This document shows, in pieces, positions 8,104-16,203 of a stretch of 64,000 nt of DNA (position 1 is the first letter of the stretch; every line of letters starts with the position of its first letter). Position numbers and translations under genes: made by a program. The notes below the pieces were generated by a model that saw only the letters and a list, made by a program, of their open reading frames with translations, was not told where the DNA came from and did not search any database. The stretch comes from an uncultured SAR86 cluster bacterium (lineage in GTDB: Bacteria; Pseudomonadota; Gammaproteobacteria; Magnimaribacterales; D2472). The stretch covers positions 24,001 to 88,000 of the forward strand of contig CACHWY010000001.1 of NCBI GenBank assembly GCA_902583575.1. The letters are read 5' to 3'.

Positions 8104-9234
8104 TTAGATACATTCAAGAAAAAGTTTTTCCCATTCTTCTTGAGAAGGCAGTCTAGGCGTTGTTAAATTACTGGGGTCAGTTATAGCATGAGCAACCAAC
8201 TTAGGAATCATATCTTCAGTCACTCCCATTTCTGCTAAATTACTTGGTATTCCAATCTCTTCATTTAATTTCTCAATTTCGTTTGCTAAATCAATTGATT
8301 CATTTTTCCCCATTGCGCGAGCAATCCTTGAATACTTATTTCCAACATGCTCTTTGTTAAATCTTAATACTGATGGCAAGATTACTGCATTAAGAGTTCC
8401 ATGATGTAGTCTAAGTTCTTGATTAGCTCCCAAAGCATGACTCATTGAATGAACTGCTCCAAGACCTTTTGAGAAAGCCATAGCACCCTCTGTAGATGCC
8501 ATCATCATATTCCATCTTGCCTCTTTATCTTGTCCATCTTTGCATGCCTTAATGAGACTTTCTTCTTTAATAATTTTCTCAATTCCATCTATCCCTACTG
8601 CTTCAGCAGGGGGATCATTAATTGGAGATAAAATAGCTTCTATACAATGAGTTAAAGCATCCATTCCAGATCCAGCTGTGAGTACTGGAGGTAGCCCAAT
8701 TGTAAGTTCAGGATCACAGATTGCTGCATTTGGTATTAAATGTGGACTAGCAAAAATTAATTTTCTTCCATCATTCATAGTAATTAAAGATCCAACTGAT
8801 ACTTCGCTACCAGTTCCAGAAGTTGTTGGAATGGCTATCATAGGCATTGTCTCAGTTATTTTTTCATAACCGCCTTCATTCACTGAATAATCTATAAGAC
8901 TGCCTTTATGATTTGCCATAAGAGCAACTGCTTTAGCTAAATCTATGCTAGACCCACCTCCAAATCCAATAACACCATCACAATCATTTGCTTTATATAA
9001 TTCTAAAGCTTCATCTACAGCTTTTTCTGTTGGATTGGCAGGAGTTTCTTCATAAAATGATGAAGAAAATTCATTAGAGATAATGTTTCTAATTCGGTCA
9101 GTCATTCCTATAGAAGATAGACCAGGATCAGTGCAAATCAGAGGATTTTTTATTCCCTGAGCTTTTAAGACTTCAGATACTTTTTTTATAGCCCCATTTT
9201 CAAAGTAAGGCCTATTGAAATAATTTAGTTGCAT
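8104..9234 (-). CDS. Iron-containing (group III) alcohol dehydrogenase
   Basis: An NAD(P)-dependent dehydrogenase of the FucO/AdhB/butanol dehydrogenase family, acting in the cytoplasm. At 376 residues it is full length. GFGGGSSIDLAKA (about 90-102) is the dinucleotide-binding loop, and PTTSGTGSEV (about 136-145) follows. Metal ligands are Asp192 and His196 in MDALTHCIEA, His262 in VHSMSHALGA and His278 in HHGTLNA, in positions matching FucO. Substrate cannot be read from sequence, and a short-chain alcohol or aldehyde is likely. The ATG has no clear Shine-Dalgarno. The gene is divergent from the amidohydrolase pair across 47 bases and upstream of the metal-uptake genes, with no evident functional link. 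Confidence 0.92.
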   Translation of the reverse strand: MQLNYFNRPYFENGAIKKVSEVLKAQGIKNPLICTDPGLSSIGMTDRIRNIISNEFSSSFYEETPANPTEKAVDEALELYKANDCDGVIGFGGGSSIDLAKAVALMANHKGSLIDYSVNEGGYEKITETMPMIAIPTTSGTGSEVSVGSLITMNDGRKLIFASPHLIPNAAICDPELTIGLPPVLTAGSGMDALTHCIEAILSPINDPPAEAVGIDGIEKIIKEESLIKACKDGQDKEARWNMMMASTEGAMAFSKGLGAVHSMSHALGANQELRLHHGTLNAVILPSVLRFNKEHVGNKYSRIARAMGKNESIDLANEIEKLNEEIGIPSNLAEMGVTEDMIPKLVAHAITDPSNLTTPRLPSQEEWEKLFLECI

Positions 9235-9244
9235 AATAATTTTT

Positions 9245-9272
9245 TTGTAATTTATTAATTATAGATTATATT
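9245..9272 (+). promoter_or_regulatory. Promoter candidate for the amidohydrolase pair
   Basis: TTGTAA (9245-9250) and TATATT (9267-9272) are 16 bp apart in the 47-bp divergent gap. The -10 ends 9 bases before the ATG at 9282, again leaving little or no leader. Confidence 0.4.
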
Positions 9273-9281
9273 AAGAACAGC

Positions 9282-10670
9282 ATGAAAAAATTTAATAAAA
9301 TAATAATTAGTCTTTTTATTCCATTTTTAAGTTTTACCTTAACAGTCGAAAGTGATCCATTTGAATCGACATACAAACCATTGCCTCCAGAAAATATACT
9401 TATTCAAGATGCTAATATCTATGATGGTGATGGAAATGAGTTTTTTGAAACCGATGTATTAATTCAAGATGGAAAAATTGCTGCTATAGGCAAGGATTTA
9501 CCAGTTACCAATGAATTCAAGATTATAGATGCTGCTGGTAAGTGGGTAACTCCAGGAATAATAGATATTCATTCTCATATGGGTGTATATCCAGCTCCAG
9601 GAGTTAGAACTAGTTCTGATGGAAATGAAGCGACCAGCCCGGTTACAGCAGATGTATGGGCTGAACATTCTATTTGGGTTCAAGACCCTCAGTATGCGCT
9701 TGCATTAAAAGGGGGTGTTACAACTTTCCATATATTACCTGGGTCAGCAAATTTAATAGGTGGTAGAGGCGTAACCGTTAAGAATCTTCAACGAAATACT
9801 ATTAACTCAATGAAATTTCCTAATGCTCCTCATTCGTTAAAAATGGCATGTGGTGAGAACCCAAAGAGAGTTTATGGTAACAGGAATCAAGCACCATCAA
9901 CAAGAATGGGAAATGCTGCAGGATATAGAAAAGCTTGGATTAGAGCAACAGCATACTTAAGCAAGCAACAAGAATATGAGGCAAAGTCAGAGGAAGCAAA
10001 ACAAATGGGATACAAGCCAACAAGAGATTTAGAACTAGAAACTTTGGCTGGTGTTTTAGCTGGAGAGATCACAGTTCAAAATCATTGTTATCGAGCAGAT
10101 GAGATGGCCACCATGATTAATATTGCTAATGAATTTGGCTATAAAATTTCAGCCTTTCACCATGGTGTTGAAGCTTATAAGATTGCAGATTTATTAGCAG
10201 AAAATAATATCTGTGGCGCTTTATGGGCGGATTGGTGGGGGTTCAAGCATGAAGCATATGATATGGTGCAAGCTAATATTGCAATTGTAGATCAAGCTTT
10301 AAATGGAAAAGGATGTGCAATTGTTCACTCCGATGACGCAATAGGTATTCAACATTTAAATCAAGAAGCTTCAAAAGCTCTTGCTGCAGGATTGAGGGCT
10401 GGTTTTGATATTTCAAAAGCAAGGGCTATGAAATGGATCACTATTAACCCTGCCAAGGCCGCAGGTATCGACGATGTGACTGGTTCTATTAAAGTGGGTA
10501 AACATGCCGATGTCGTGATTTGGTCTATGAATCCTTTTAGTGTTTATGCTCTAGTAGAGAAAGTATTTATTGATGGTGCGACTGCTTATGATAAAAATAC
10601 TAATTTCCAACCAGCAAGTGATTTTGATGTAGGCATCATCAGCCCTAATAAAAATAGAATAGAAGAGTAA
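9282..10670 (+). CDS. Exported metal-dependent amidohydrolase (imidazolonepropionase/prolidase-like)
   Basis: A 462-residue hydrolase of the amidohydrolase superfamily (COG1228 type). An N-terminal signal sequence (about 1-24) suggests periplasmic location. The small beta-sandwich start (ILIQDANIYDGDGNEFFETD) leads into GIIDIHSHMG with the metal-binding pair His97/His99. Further metal ligands are likely in QNHCYRADE and ISAFHHG, with the catalytic Asp in IVHSDDAIG. The C-terminal part (GSIKVGKHADVVIWSMNPFS) is typical of the family. The substrate is unknown: cyclic amides, dipeptides or similar C-N bonds. The next gene starts 2 bases after its stop and encodes a divergent homologue without the HxH, so the two probably form one enzyme or system. 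Confidence 0.88.
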   Translation: MKKFNKIIISLFIPFLSFTLTVESDPFESTYKPLPPENILIQDANIYDGDGNEFFETDVLIQDGKIAAIGKDLPVTNEFKIIDAAGKWVTPGIIDIHSHMGVYPAPGVRTSSDGNEATSPVTADVWAEHSIWVQDPQYALALKGGVTTFHILPGSANLIGGRGVTVKNLQRNTINSMKFPNAPHSLKMACGENPKRVYGNRNQAPSTRMGNAAGYRKAWIRATAYLSKQQEYEAKSEEAKQMGYKPTRDLELETLAGVLAGEITVQNHCYRADEMATMINIANEFGYKISAFHHGVEAYKIADLLAENNICGALWADWWGFKHEAYDMVQANIAIVDQALNGKGCAIVHSDDAIGIQHLNQEASKALAAGLRAGFDISKARAMKWITINPAKAAGIDDVTGSIKVGKHADVVIWSMNPFSVYALVEKVFIDGATAYDKNTNFQPASDFDVGIISPNKNRIEE

Positions 10671-10672
10671 TC

Positions 10673-11944
10673 ATGTTCATGTATTTTAAAAATATAAAAT
10701 TAGCCTTATTCATTTTCTTTATCGGCTTGGTTCACTCAGAAAGTGTGTTGATTAAAAATGCAACTATTTATGATGGGAAAAATAATGATCCTTTTGTAGG
10801 CAATCTCTTGATTGAAGGAGATAAGATTTCAAGAATATCTAAATCCAATCTTCGAGGAGATGTAGTCATTGATGCATCTGGAAAGATTGTTACGCCTGGT
10901 ATTATTGCTACTGATTCAGAATTAGGGATTGTTGAAATAGGGGCTTTAAGTGTAACTAGGGATGATTCTTCAGATATTTATAAAATTGGTTTTGGTATTT
11001 ATGATGCCTTTAACCCGCATTCAGTATTAATTCCATGGAATCGATCAAATGGGATTACATCATCTTTAACCTTACCTCAAAATACTGACAGTCCAATTGG
11101 TGGGCTTGGATCATTTTTTGTACTTGATAGCAATTTAGAGATCACTGGCTCTTCAGATATTGTGATGATTGGAAGGGTTGGAGGAAGTAGCAATGGCTCT
11201 AGAGCTGAAACATATTCAATAATAGAGGATTTATTAGAATTTGCTATTTCATTAGAGCAAGGTGATATTAGAACAAATGCAGATATTTCTGAAGTAATTG
11301 ATGATTCATCTATAGCTGAGTTCATGGACCTTCATCCAAGAGATGTAAAAGCATTATATAAATTAGTTAATAACGATCTACCATTAATAATGAAGGCTAA
11401 TAGAGCATCAGATTTATTAAAGTTGATTGAGCTTAAGGAAAAATATAATTTAAATTTAATAATTATGGGAGCTCAAGAAGCAGGATTAGTAGCAGAAAGA
11501 ATAGCCAAAAGTAATATCCCTTTAATTATAAATCCAATTAATAACATTCCAGGTTCATTCGATGAGCTGGCTTCAAATATTAATTTAGCTGGTAAATTAG
11601 AAAAACAAGGAATCACATTGATGTTTAATGCTCCAAGAGATCATAATTATCATTTAATTAGGCAAGGTGCGGGAGTGGCTGTTGCGCATGGAATGTCTTA
11701 TGCAGGTGCAATGAAGGCACTCACATTATCACCTGTTGAAGTTTTTGGTCTCGGTGATAGAGGACATCTTGCGCAAGGAAAAATCGCAGATCTAATTATT
11801 TGGGATGCAGACCCACTTGAGCCTTCTTCAATGCCTGAGAAAGTTTTCATAAATGGTGAAGATATAGATTTAACCACTAGGATGTCGAGACTAACCGAAA
11901 GGTATACAAAAAATAAAGATCAACCTAACGGATATAGAGATTAA
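10673..11944 (+). CDS. Amidohydrolase-like protein lacking the metal-binding HxH, partner of the upstream gene
   Basis: A 423-residue exported homologue with signal peptide (about 1-22). It keeps the family frame: SVLIKNATIYDGKNNDPFVG at the start and GHLAQGKIADLIIWDADP near the end. Where the active enzyme has DIHSH this protein reads TPGIIATDSELGIVEIG, so the first two metal ligands are absent. The later histidine and Asp motifs are also not evident. It is therefore probably inactive alone and may be a structural or regulatory subunit of the enzyme encoded just upstream. Residual metal-free activity cannot be excluded. The 3' end overlaps a tiny convergent ORF at 11941 by 3 bases. Confidence 0.82.
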   Translation: MFMYFKNIKLALFIFFIGLVHSESVLIKNATIYDGKNNDPFVGNLLIEGDKISRISKSNLRGDVVIDASGKIVTPGIIATDSELGIVEIGALSVTRDDSSDIYKIGFGIYDAFNPHSVLIPWNRSNGITSSLTLPQNTDSPIGGLGSFFVLDSNLEITGSSDIVMIGRVGGSSNGSRAETYSIIEDLLEFAISLEQGDIRTNADISEVIDDSSIAEFMDLHPRDVKALYKLVNNDLPLIMKANRASDLLKLIELKEKYNLNLIIMGAQEAGLVAERIAKSNIPLIINPINNIPGSFDELASNINLAGKLEKQGITLMFNAPRDHNYHLIRQGAGVAVAHGMSYAGAMKALTLSPVEVFGLGDRGHLAQGKIADLIIWDADPLEPSSMPEKVFINGEDIDLTTRMSRLTERYTKNKDQPNGYRD

Positions 11945-12021
11945 TTATCTTTATTTTTAACAACCCAATACAACAACGCAATTAGTACAAGATTGCCAAT
12001 TACATATGTTGTAAGATCCAT
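11941..12021 (-). CDS. Tiny single-span membrane ORF (26 residues)
   Basis: The minus-strand ATG at 12021 opens MDLTTYVIGNLVLIALLYWV and ends VKNKDN before TAA. One hydrophobic span (about residues 6-21) with a basic C-terminal tail gives an N-out/C-in orientation. It follows the 42-residue ORF by 6 bases, and a GAG-containing site lies 5 to 8 bases upstream. No family was recognised. It is in the size range of small subunits of membrane complexes. Comparative conservation is the only real test of coding status. Confidence 0.4.
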   Translation of the reverse strand: MDLTTYVIGNLVLIALLYWVVKNKDN

Positions 12022-12027
12022 CCGATC

Positions 12028-12156
12028 TCAACCGAAGAAAACAACAAGCGATATCACCAGCAAAGCATATATTGTGATGTAGACATATTGGCCAATTTTG
12101 AAATCTTTTTTTAGAGTTTCGTCTTTGTTATTAGTTGGGTCTATTTCAGAAGTCAT
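12028..12156 (-). CDS. Small single-span membrane ORF (42 residues)
   Basis: The minus-strand ATG at 12156 opens MTSEIDPTNNKDETLKKDFK, a polar N-terminus, then IGQYVYITIYALLVISLVVF forms one membrane span, and the ORF stops after FG. A sigma-70-like promoter (TTGTCA, 17 bp, TAGTAT) sits just upstream, with the -10 ending 5 bases before the ATG. It is followed by the 26-residue membrane ORF, making a possible two-gene microprotein operon downstream of tRNA-Thr. No homologue was recognised. Confidence 0.48.
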   Translation of the reverse strand: MTSEIDPTNNKDETLKKDFKIGQYVYITIYALLVISLVVFFG

Positions 12157-12161
12157 AACCT

Positions 12162-12190
12162 ATACTATTAAATTATAGGAATTTTGACAA
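12162..12190 (-). promoter_or_regulatory. Promoter candidate for the small membrane ORFs
   Basis: On the minus strand TTGTCA (12190-12185) and TAGTAT (12167-12162) are 17 bp apart. The predicted start of transcription falls on or next to the ATG at 12156, which suggests a leaderless message. The same stretch contains CCTATA and TATAGG arms that could form a small hairpin after the tRNA. Confidence 0.42.
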
Positions 12191-12196
12191 TAAAAA

Positions 12197-12273
<77 letters not shown>

Positions 12274-12295
12274 GAAGGTTTGTATTATATACAAA

Positions 12296-12853
12296 TTATT
12301 TGTTTGGGAAAGAGCAACCGGTTCCACCAATGCCACAATAACCATTTGGATTTTTTGCTAAATATTGTTGATGATACTCCTCAGCTAAATAGTACTCTGG
12401 AGCAATTTCAATTTCAGTTGTAATTTTATTAAAGTTATTTTTAACTAGCTCAGATTGATATATTTCTTTTGATTCAATTGCATACCTAAAATCATCTTCA
12501 TTAGAAGTATAAATAACTGATCTATATTGTGTGCCTACATCATTTCCTTGCCTCATTCCTTGGGTAGGGTCATGGCACTCCCAAAAGATTTTAAGTAATG
12601 TATTTAATTCTATACTTTTTGGATCATAGATTATTTTTACAACTTCGGCATGATTGGTATTTTTATAACAAACATCTTCATAGGTAGGATCTTTCGTGTT
12701 TCCTCCGGCATAACCAACTGAAGTTAAGTAGACGCCTTGGATATCCCAAAATCTTTTTTCTACTCCCCAAAAACATCCCGCCCCAAAAATTATTTCTTTA
12801 AATTCTTCAGAATGGTTATCTGCAATCGGTATATTTTTTATAAAATGAATCAT
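12296..12853 (-). CDS. msrA: Peptide-methionine (S)-S-oxide reductase MsrA
   Basis: A thioredoxin-dependent repair enzyme that reduces methionine-S-sulfoxide in proteins and free methionine. The family signature GAGCFWG has catalytic Cys27, and the region around GYAGGNTKDPTYEDVC and NHAEVVKI matches MsrA. The resolving cysteines are likely in NGYCGIGGTGCSF near the C-terminus. At 185 residues it is a standard-length cytoplasmic form with no signal peptide and no fused MsrB domain. It begins 2 bases after the birA stop on the same strand, so the two share a transcript. The tRNA-Thr gene lies just downstream. Confidence 0.95.
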   Translation of the reverse strand: MIHFIKNIPIADNHSEEFKEIIFGAGCFWGVEKRFWDIQGVYLTSVGYAGGNTKDPTYEDVCYKNTNHAEVVKIIYDPKSIELNTLLKIFWECHDPTQGMRQGNDVGTQYRSVIYTSNEDDFRYAIESKEIYQSELVKNNFNKITTEIEIAPEYYLAEEYHQQYLAKNPNGYCGIGGTGCSFPNK

Positions 12854-12855
12854 TT

Positions 12856-13599
12856 TTAATAGATGCCCTTAATGTTTATTTCGCCACTTGTAAATTTATC
12901 ATAACCATCTTTTGTTTTTATAATTGCGTTTCCATTATCATCAATATCATGAAAGATTATATTCTTTAATAATTGACCATTTTTATTTATTTCTATTTCT
13001 TGATTCATATGAATACAAGCTTCTTTCCATTCATTCAACCATTCAATATTAGGATTATCCGGGGCTGAAATAAAACCATTAATAATCTCGCTAATTAATA
13101 TCTCTCTCTTACCTGTAATATTAAATTTAGATAAATCTCCCCACCATGACTCTTTTTTGGGAAGATTAAGGTTTATACCTATACCAATAATTGTCCTAGT
13201 TTTTTCATTAAATGACTCTGTTTCTACTAAAATTCCACCAATTTTTTTGTTTTCTAGCACAAGATCATTTGGCCATTTAAGGCCTATTTTTTCCTCATTA
13301 ATCGTTTTATCAATAGATTTTTTACAAATTAACCCAGTAAAAAGGCTTATTGGGCCGCAAGATAGATCTTTTTCAGTTGAAATAGACATATATATGTTGC
13401 CAGTATCTGGACTTGACCATTTTTTACCAAGCCTTCCTTTACCTTTAGTCTGTTTTTCGGCAATGACTATATGAAAATCATTTTCAATTGAGATTCTCTT
13501 ACACTCATCATTTGTAGAGTCAATTTCTTCAAAAATATCAATATTTACCCTATCTGGAAGCAAATTTTGTAGAATTTTATCTTTTTTTAGCTTTTTCAA
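12856..13599 (-). CDS. birA: Biotin--[acetyl-CoA-carboxylase] ligase, monofunctional (no DNA-binding domain)
   Basis: This enzyme activates biotin to biotinyl-AMP and transfers it to the AccB lysine of acetyl-CoA carboxylase. Visible motifs are EEIDSTNDECKR, the adenylate loop KGKGRLGKKW (about 52-61), GLKWPNDLVL and KKIGGILVE. A C-terminal SH3-like part is present. The length is 247 residues against 321 for E. coli BirA, and the difference equals the missing N-terminal winged helix. It therefore cannot repress a bio operon the way E. coli BirA does (group I ligase). It precedes msrA and is divergent from tRNA-Tyr. Confidence 0.93.
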   Translation of the reverse strand: MKKLKKDKILQNLLPDRVNIDIFEEIDSTNDECKRISIENDFHIVIAEKQTKGKGRLGKKWSSPDTGNIYMSISTEKDLSCGPISLFTGLICKKSIDKTINEEKIGLKWPNDLVLENKKIGGILVETESFNEKTRTIIGIGINLNLPKKESWWGDLSKFNITGKREILISEIINGFISAPDNPNIEWLNEWKEACIHMNQEIEINKNGQLLKNIIFHDIDDNGNAIIKTKDGYDKFTSGEINIKGIY

Positions 13600-13612
13600 T
13601 ATAAAAAATTAG

Positions 13613-13641
13613 TTGACTTAAAGTCATTCTAGAACAAAAAT
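13613..13641 (+). promoter_or_regulatory. Promoter candidate for tRNA-Tyr
   Basis: TTGACT (13613-13618) and AAAAAT (13636-13641) are 17 bp apart, with the tRNA 5' end 14 bases further on. The -35 is strong and the -10 matches consensus at four of six positions. Confidence 0.45.
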
Positions 13642-13655
13642 AGCTACCTTTAAAT

Positions 13656-13739
13656 GGAGAGGTGGGTGAGTGGTTAATACCAGCAGACTGTAAATCTGCC
13701 GCTTCGGCTACGTAGGTTCGAATCCTACCCTCTCCACCA
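13656..13739 (+). tRNA. tRNA-Tyr (anticodon GUA)
   Basis: An 84-base class II tRNA with encoded CCA. The acceptor arms GGAGAGG and CCTCTCC pair, the anticodon loop is CTGTAAA, and a long variable arm (CTGCCGCTTCGGCTACG region) is present, as expected for bacterial tRNA-Tyr. It is followed 106 bases later by tRNA-Thr(GGU), preserving part of the E. coli tyrU-glyT-thrT order but with no tRNA-Gly in between. Confidence 0.96.
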
Positions 13740-13785
13740 CTGAATTTAACAAACATTTATTACTATAAAATATCTTAAAAAAAGG

Positions 13786-13814
13786 TTGAGTTTATGCTCT
13801 TTTAGAGTGATAAT
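13786..13814 (+). promoter_or_regulatory. Strong sigma-70 promoter for tRNA-Thr(GGU)-tuf
   Basis: TTGAGT (13786-13791) and GATAAT (13809-13814) are exactly 17 bp apart. The discriminator ACGGCACC is GC-rich, a feature of growth-rate-regulated stable RNA promoters. Transcription should start near 13821, giving a short 5' leader before the tRNA. Confidence 0.75.
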
Positions 13815-13845
13815 ACGGCACCAAAAATGGGATGCTTGTTTGCGG

Positions 13846-13920
13846 GCTCATATAGCTCAGCGGTAGAGCACTTGCTTGGTAAGTAAGAGGTCACCGGTTC
13901 AAGTCCGGTTATGAGCTCCA
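13846..13920 (+). tRNA. tRNA-Thr (anticodon GGU)
   Basis: A 75-base tRNA with encoded CCA. The acceptor arms GCTCATA and TATGAGC pair, and the anticodon stem CTTGC/GTAAG (one G-U) closes the loop TTGGTAA. It sits 26 bases upstream of the tuf ATG, equivalent to E. coli thrT, and is processed from the tRNA-tuf transcript. Confidence 0.96.
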
Positions 13921-13946
13921 TTTATAACAATTTTAGAGAGGAAAAA

Positions 13947-15137
13947 ATGGCTAGAGAAAAATTCGAAAGAACTTTGCCACATATTAATGTGGGTACTGTT
14001 GGTCACGTCGACCATGGTAAAACTACGCTTACAGCAGCGTTAACTAAGGTCGCGGCTGAAGCTTTTGGTGGTGAGGCTACAGATTTTGCTAATATTGATA
14101 ATGCTCCTGAGGAAAGAGAGAGAGGAATAACTATTGCTACCTCTCATGTTGAGTATGTTTCTACAGCAAGACATTATGCGCACGTAGATTGTCCAGGTCA
14201 CGCCGACTATGTTAAGAATATGATTACTGGTGCCGCACAAATGGATGGAGCAATCCTAGTAGTAAGTGCTGCAGATGGTCCAATGCCTCAGACAAGAGAG
14301 CACATCTTACTTGCAAGGCAAGTTGGTGTTCCATATATCGTAGTTTATATGAATAAAGCAGATCAAAATGATGATCCTGAAATGCTTGAACTTGTTGAAA
14401 TGGAAATAAGAGAGTTATTAAATGAATATGAATTTCCTGGAGATGACACACCTATTATTGTTGGTAGTGCGCTTAAAGCATTAGAAGGAGATACTTCTGA
14501 TATAGGAGTACCTTCAGTTCAAAAGCTTATTGAAACTTTAGATTCTTACGTTCCTGAGCCTGAAAGACCAGTTGATGGTAATTTCCTAATGCCGATTGAA
14601 GATGTATTTACAATCTCAGGAAGAGGTACTGTTGTGACGGGAAGAATCGAAACAGGTATTGTTAATACTGGCGATGATCTTGAAATCGTTGGGATTAAAG
14701 AAACATCAAAAACAACTTGTACAGGTGTTGAGATGTTTAGAAAGTCGCTTGATGAGGGAAGAGCGGGTGAAAATTGCGGTGTCTTATTAAGAGGAGTCGA
14801 AAGAGAGGCTGTTGAAAGAGGACAAGTTATTGCAAAACCTGGTTCAATTACACCTCATACTAAGTTTGAAGCTGAAATTTATGTTTTAAGCAAAGATGAA
14901 GGCGGAAGACATACACCATTTATGAATAACTATAGACCACAGTTTTATTTTAGAACGACTGATGTAACTGGTGCTTGTGAATTACCTGATGGCGTAGAGA
15001 TGGTTATGCCTGGTGATAATATCAAAATGGTTGTTTCATTAATTGCTCCAATTGCAATGGACGAAGGTTTAAAGTTTGCAATTAGGGAAGGCGGAAGAAC
15101 TGTTGGTGCTGGCGTAGTATCAAAAATTGTAGAGTAA
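13947..15137 (+). CDS. tuf: Elongation factor Tu
   Basis: A GTPase that delivers aminoacyl-tRNA to the ribosomal A site. Visible motifs are the P-loop GHVDHGKT, switch [14 protein letters not shown] with the catalytic His, and NKAD for guanine specificity. Domains 2 and 3 follow ([24 protein letters not shown]). At 396 residues it is slightly longer than E. coli EF-Tu (394). An ATG 36 bases upstream is in frame, but it overlaps the tRNA end; the chosen ATG follows AGAGAGGAAAAA and begins [16 protein letters not shown]. No second tuf copy is found after fusA in this window, so this may be the only one. Confidence 0.98.
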   Translation: MAREKFERTLPHINVGTVGHVDHGKTTLTAALTKVAAEAFGGEATDFANIDNAPEERERGITIATSHVEYVSTARHYAHVDCPGHADYVKNMITGAAQMDGAILVVSAADGPMPQTREHILLARQVGVPYIVVYMNKADQNDDPEMLELVEMEIRELLNEYEFPGDDTPIIVGSALKALEGDTSDIGVPSVQKLIETLDSYVPEPERPVDGNFLMPIEDVFTISGRGTVVTGRIETGIVNTGDDLEIVGIKETSKTTCTGVEMFRKSLDEGRAGENCGVLLRGVEREAVERGQVIAKPGSITPHTKFEAEIYVLSKDEGGRHTPFMNNYRPQFYFRTTDVTGACELPDGVEMVMPGDNIKMVVSLIAPIAMDEGLKFAIREGGRTVGAGVVSKIVE

Positions 15138-15149
15138 AATTAGATTTTT

Positions 15150-15173
15150 AAGCCGAGACTTGTGTCTCGGCTT
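15150..15173 (+). terminator. Hairpin between tuf and tRNA-Trp
   Basis: Perfect 10-bp arms AAGCCGAGAC and GTCTCGGCTT close a TTGT loop, 12 bases after the tuf stop. The following bases (GCTTGTCTTTG) are only weakly T-rich, so it may partially terminate or act as an RNA-processing signal before the tRNA. Confidence 0.65.
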
Positions 15174-15205
15174 GCTTGTCTTTGAAAGTTATGAAAATAA
15201 GTTTT

Positions 15206-15281
15206 AGGCCAGTGGCTCAATTGGTAGAGCATCGGTCTCCAAAACCGGGGGTTGGGGGTTCGAGTCCCTCCTGGCCTGCCA
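15206..15281 (+). tRNA. tRNA-Trp (anticodon CCA)
   Basis: A 76-base tRNA with encoded 3' CCA. The acceptor arms AGGCCAG and CTGGCCT pair, and the anticodon CCA lies at 15239-15241 in loop TCTCCAAAA. It occupies the same place as the tRNA-Trp gene between tufB and secE in many proteobacteria and shares the transcript with secE-nusG. Confidence 0.97.
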
Positions 15282-15309
15282 ATTGGAACGAAGGATAGAG
15301 TGTTGAAAT

Positions 15310-15672
15310 ATGAATAAAGAATCAACTTCGAAAACTCTAGATAATCTGAAATGGTTATTAGCAATACTTATATTTGCTGCTGCCGTAGTTGGCAATAGTT
15401 ATTTTGTAGAAATAGCATTTTTATATAGAGTGTTAGGAGTTTTATTTTTATTTATTGTTGGATTAAGTTTAATTGCGCTAACCAATTTTGGTTCTAACTC
15501 AATTAAACTTATGAAAGAATCTAGAACAGAAATTAGAAAAGTTGTATGGCCTACTAGAATGGAAACCACTCAAACTTTTATGATAGTTTTTGCTGCAATT
15601 GTTATTTTATGTTTATTTTTTTGGGGACTTGAATCACTTCTAAGTTTCTTAACAAAATTAGTTTTAGGTTAA
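15310..15672 (+). CDS. secE: Preprotein translocase subunit SecE
   Basis: The essential clamp subunit of the SecYEG translocon in the inner membrane. At 120 residues it has three predicted spans (about 14-30, 36-58, 93-113), the gammaproteobacterial form rather than the single-span type. The conserved cytoplasmic amphipathic segment ESRTEIRKVVWPTRMET precedes the last span. It starts 28 bases after tRNA-Trp and is followed 3 bases later by nusG. Its partner secY is at 40557 in this window, and secG was not seen. Confidence 0.95.
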   Translation: MNKESTSKTLDNLKWLLAILIFAAAVVGNSYFVEIAFLYRVLGVLFLFIVGLSLIALTNFGSNSIKLMKESRTEIRKVVWPTRMETTQTFMIVFAAIVILCLFFWGLESLLSFLTKLVLG

Positions 15673-15675
15673 TTT

Positions 15676-16203
15676 ATGGATTGGTATGTAATACAAGCTT
15701 ACTCTGGGTATGAACAAAAAGTTAAAGCTGCACTTGAAGAAAGAATTGCATTAAATGGCTTGTCTGAAAAATTTGGTGAGATACTAATTCCAACAGAACA
15801 GATTGTAGAACTGAAATCTGGTGAAAAAAAGACAACAGAAAGGAAATTTTTTCCTGGATATATCCTTATCCACATGAATCTAGAAGATGATTCATGGCAA
15901 TTAGTTCAATCTACACCAAGAGTATCAGGCTTCATTGGAGGTACTAGAGATAAGCCTGTGCCTATATCAGAAGAAGATGTAAATAATATTATTAACAGGA
16001 TAGAAGTTGGTGAAGATGCTCCAGCTCCTAAAACTATATATGAGCCTGGAGAAGTTATAAGAGTTTGTGATGGCCCATTTAATGACTTTAATGGTGTTGT
16101 TGAGAGCGTAGATTATGAAAGAAATATAGTGAAGGTATCAGTTCAAATATTAGGAAGGGCTACGCCTGTAGAACTAGAATTTTTACAAATTGAGAAAACA
16201 TAA
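15676..16203 (+). CDS. nusG: Transcription antitermination factor NusG
   Basis: Binds RNA polymerase and links it to Rho or the ribosome. The 175 residues hold the NGN domain ([32 protein letters not shown]) and the C-terminal KOW domain (FEPGEVIRV-type start here as [14 protein letters not shown], then [11 protein letters not shown]). The stop codon shares its last base with the rplK ATG (TAATG), implying coupled translation. Length and architecture are standard, with no inserted domain. Confidence 0.97.
   Translation: MDWYVIQAYSGYEQKVKAALEERIALNGLSEKFGEILIPTEQIVELKSGEKKTTERKFFPGYILIHMNLEDDSWQLVQSTPRVSGFIGGTRDKPVPISEEDVNNIINRIEVGEDAPAPKTIYEPGEVIRVCDGPFNDFNGVVESVDYERNIVKVSVQILGRATPVELEFLQIEKT

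Noticed and set aside
13911-13946. Upstream in-frame start for tuf
   Set aside because: It would overlap the 3' end of tRNA-Thr and add 12 residues not found in EF-Tu. The ATG at 13947 follows a good ribosome site.
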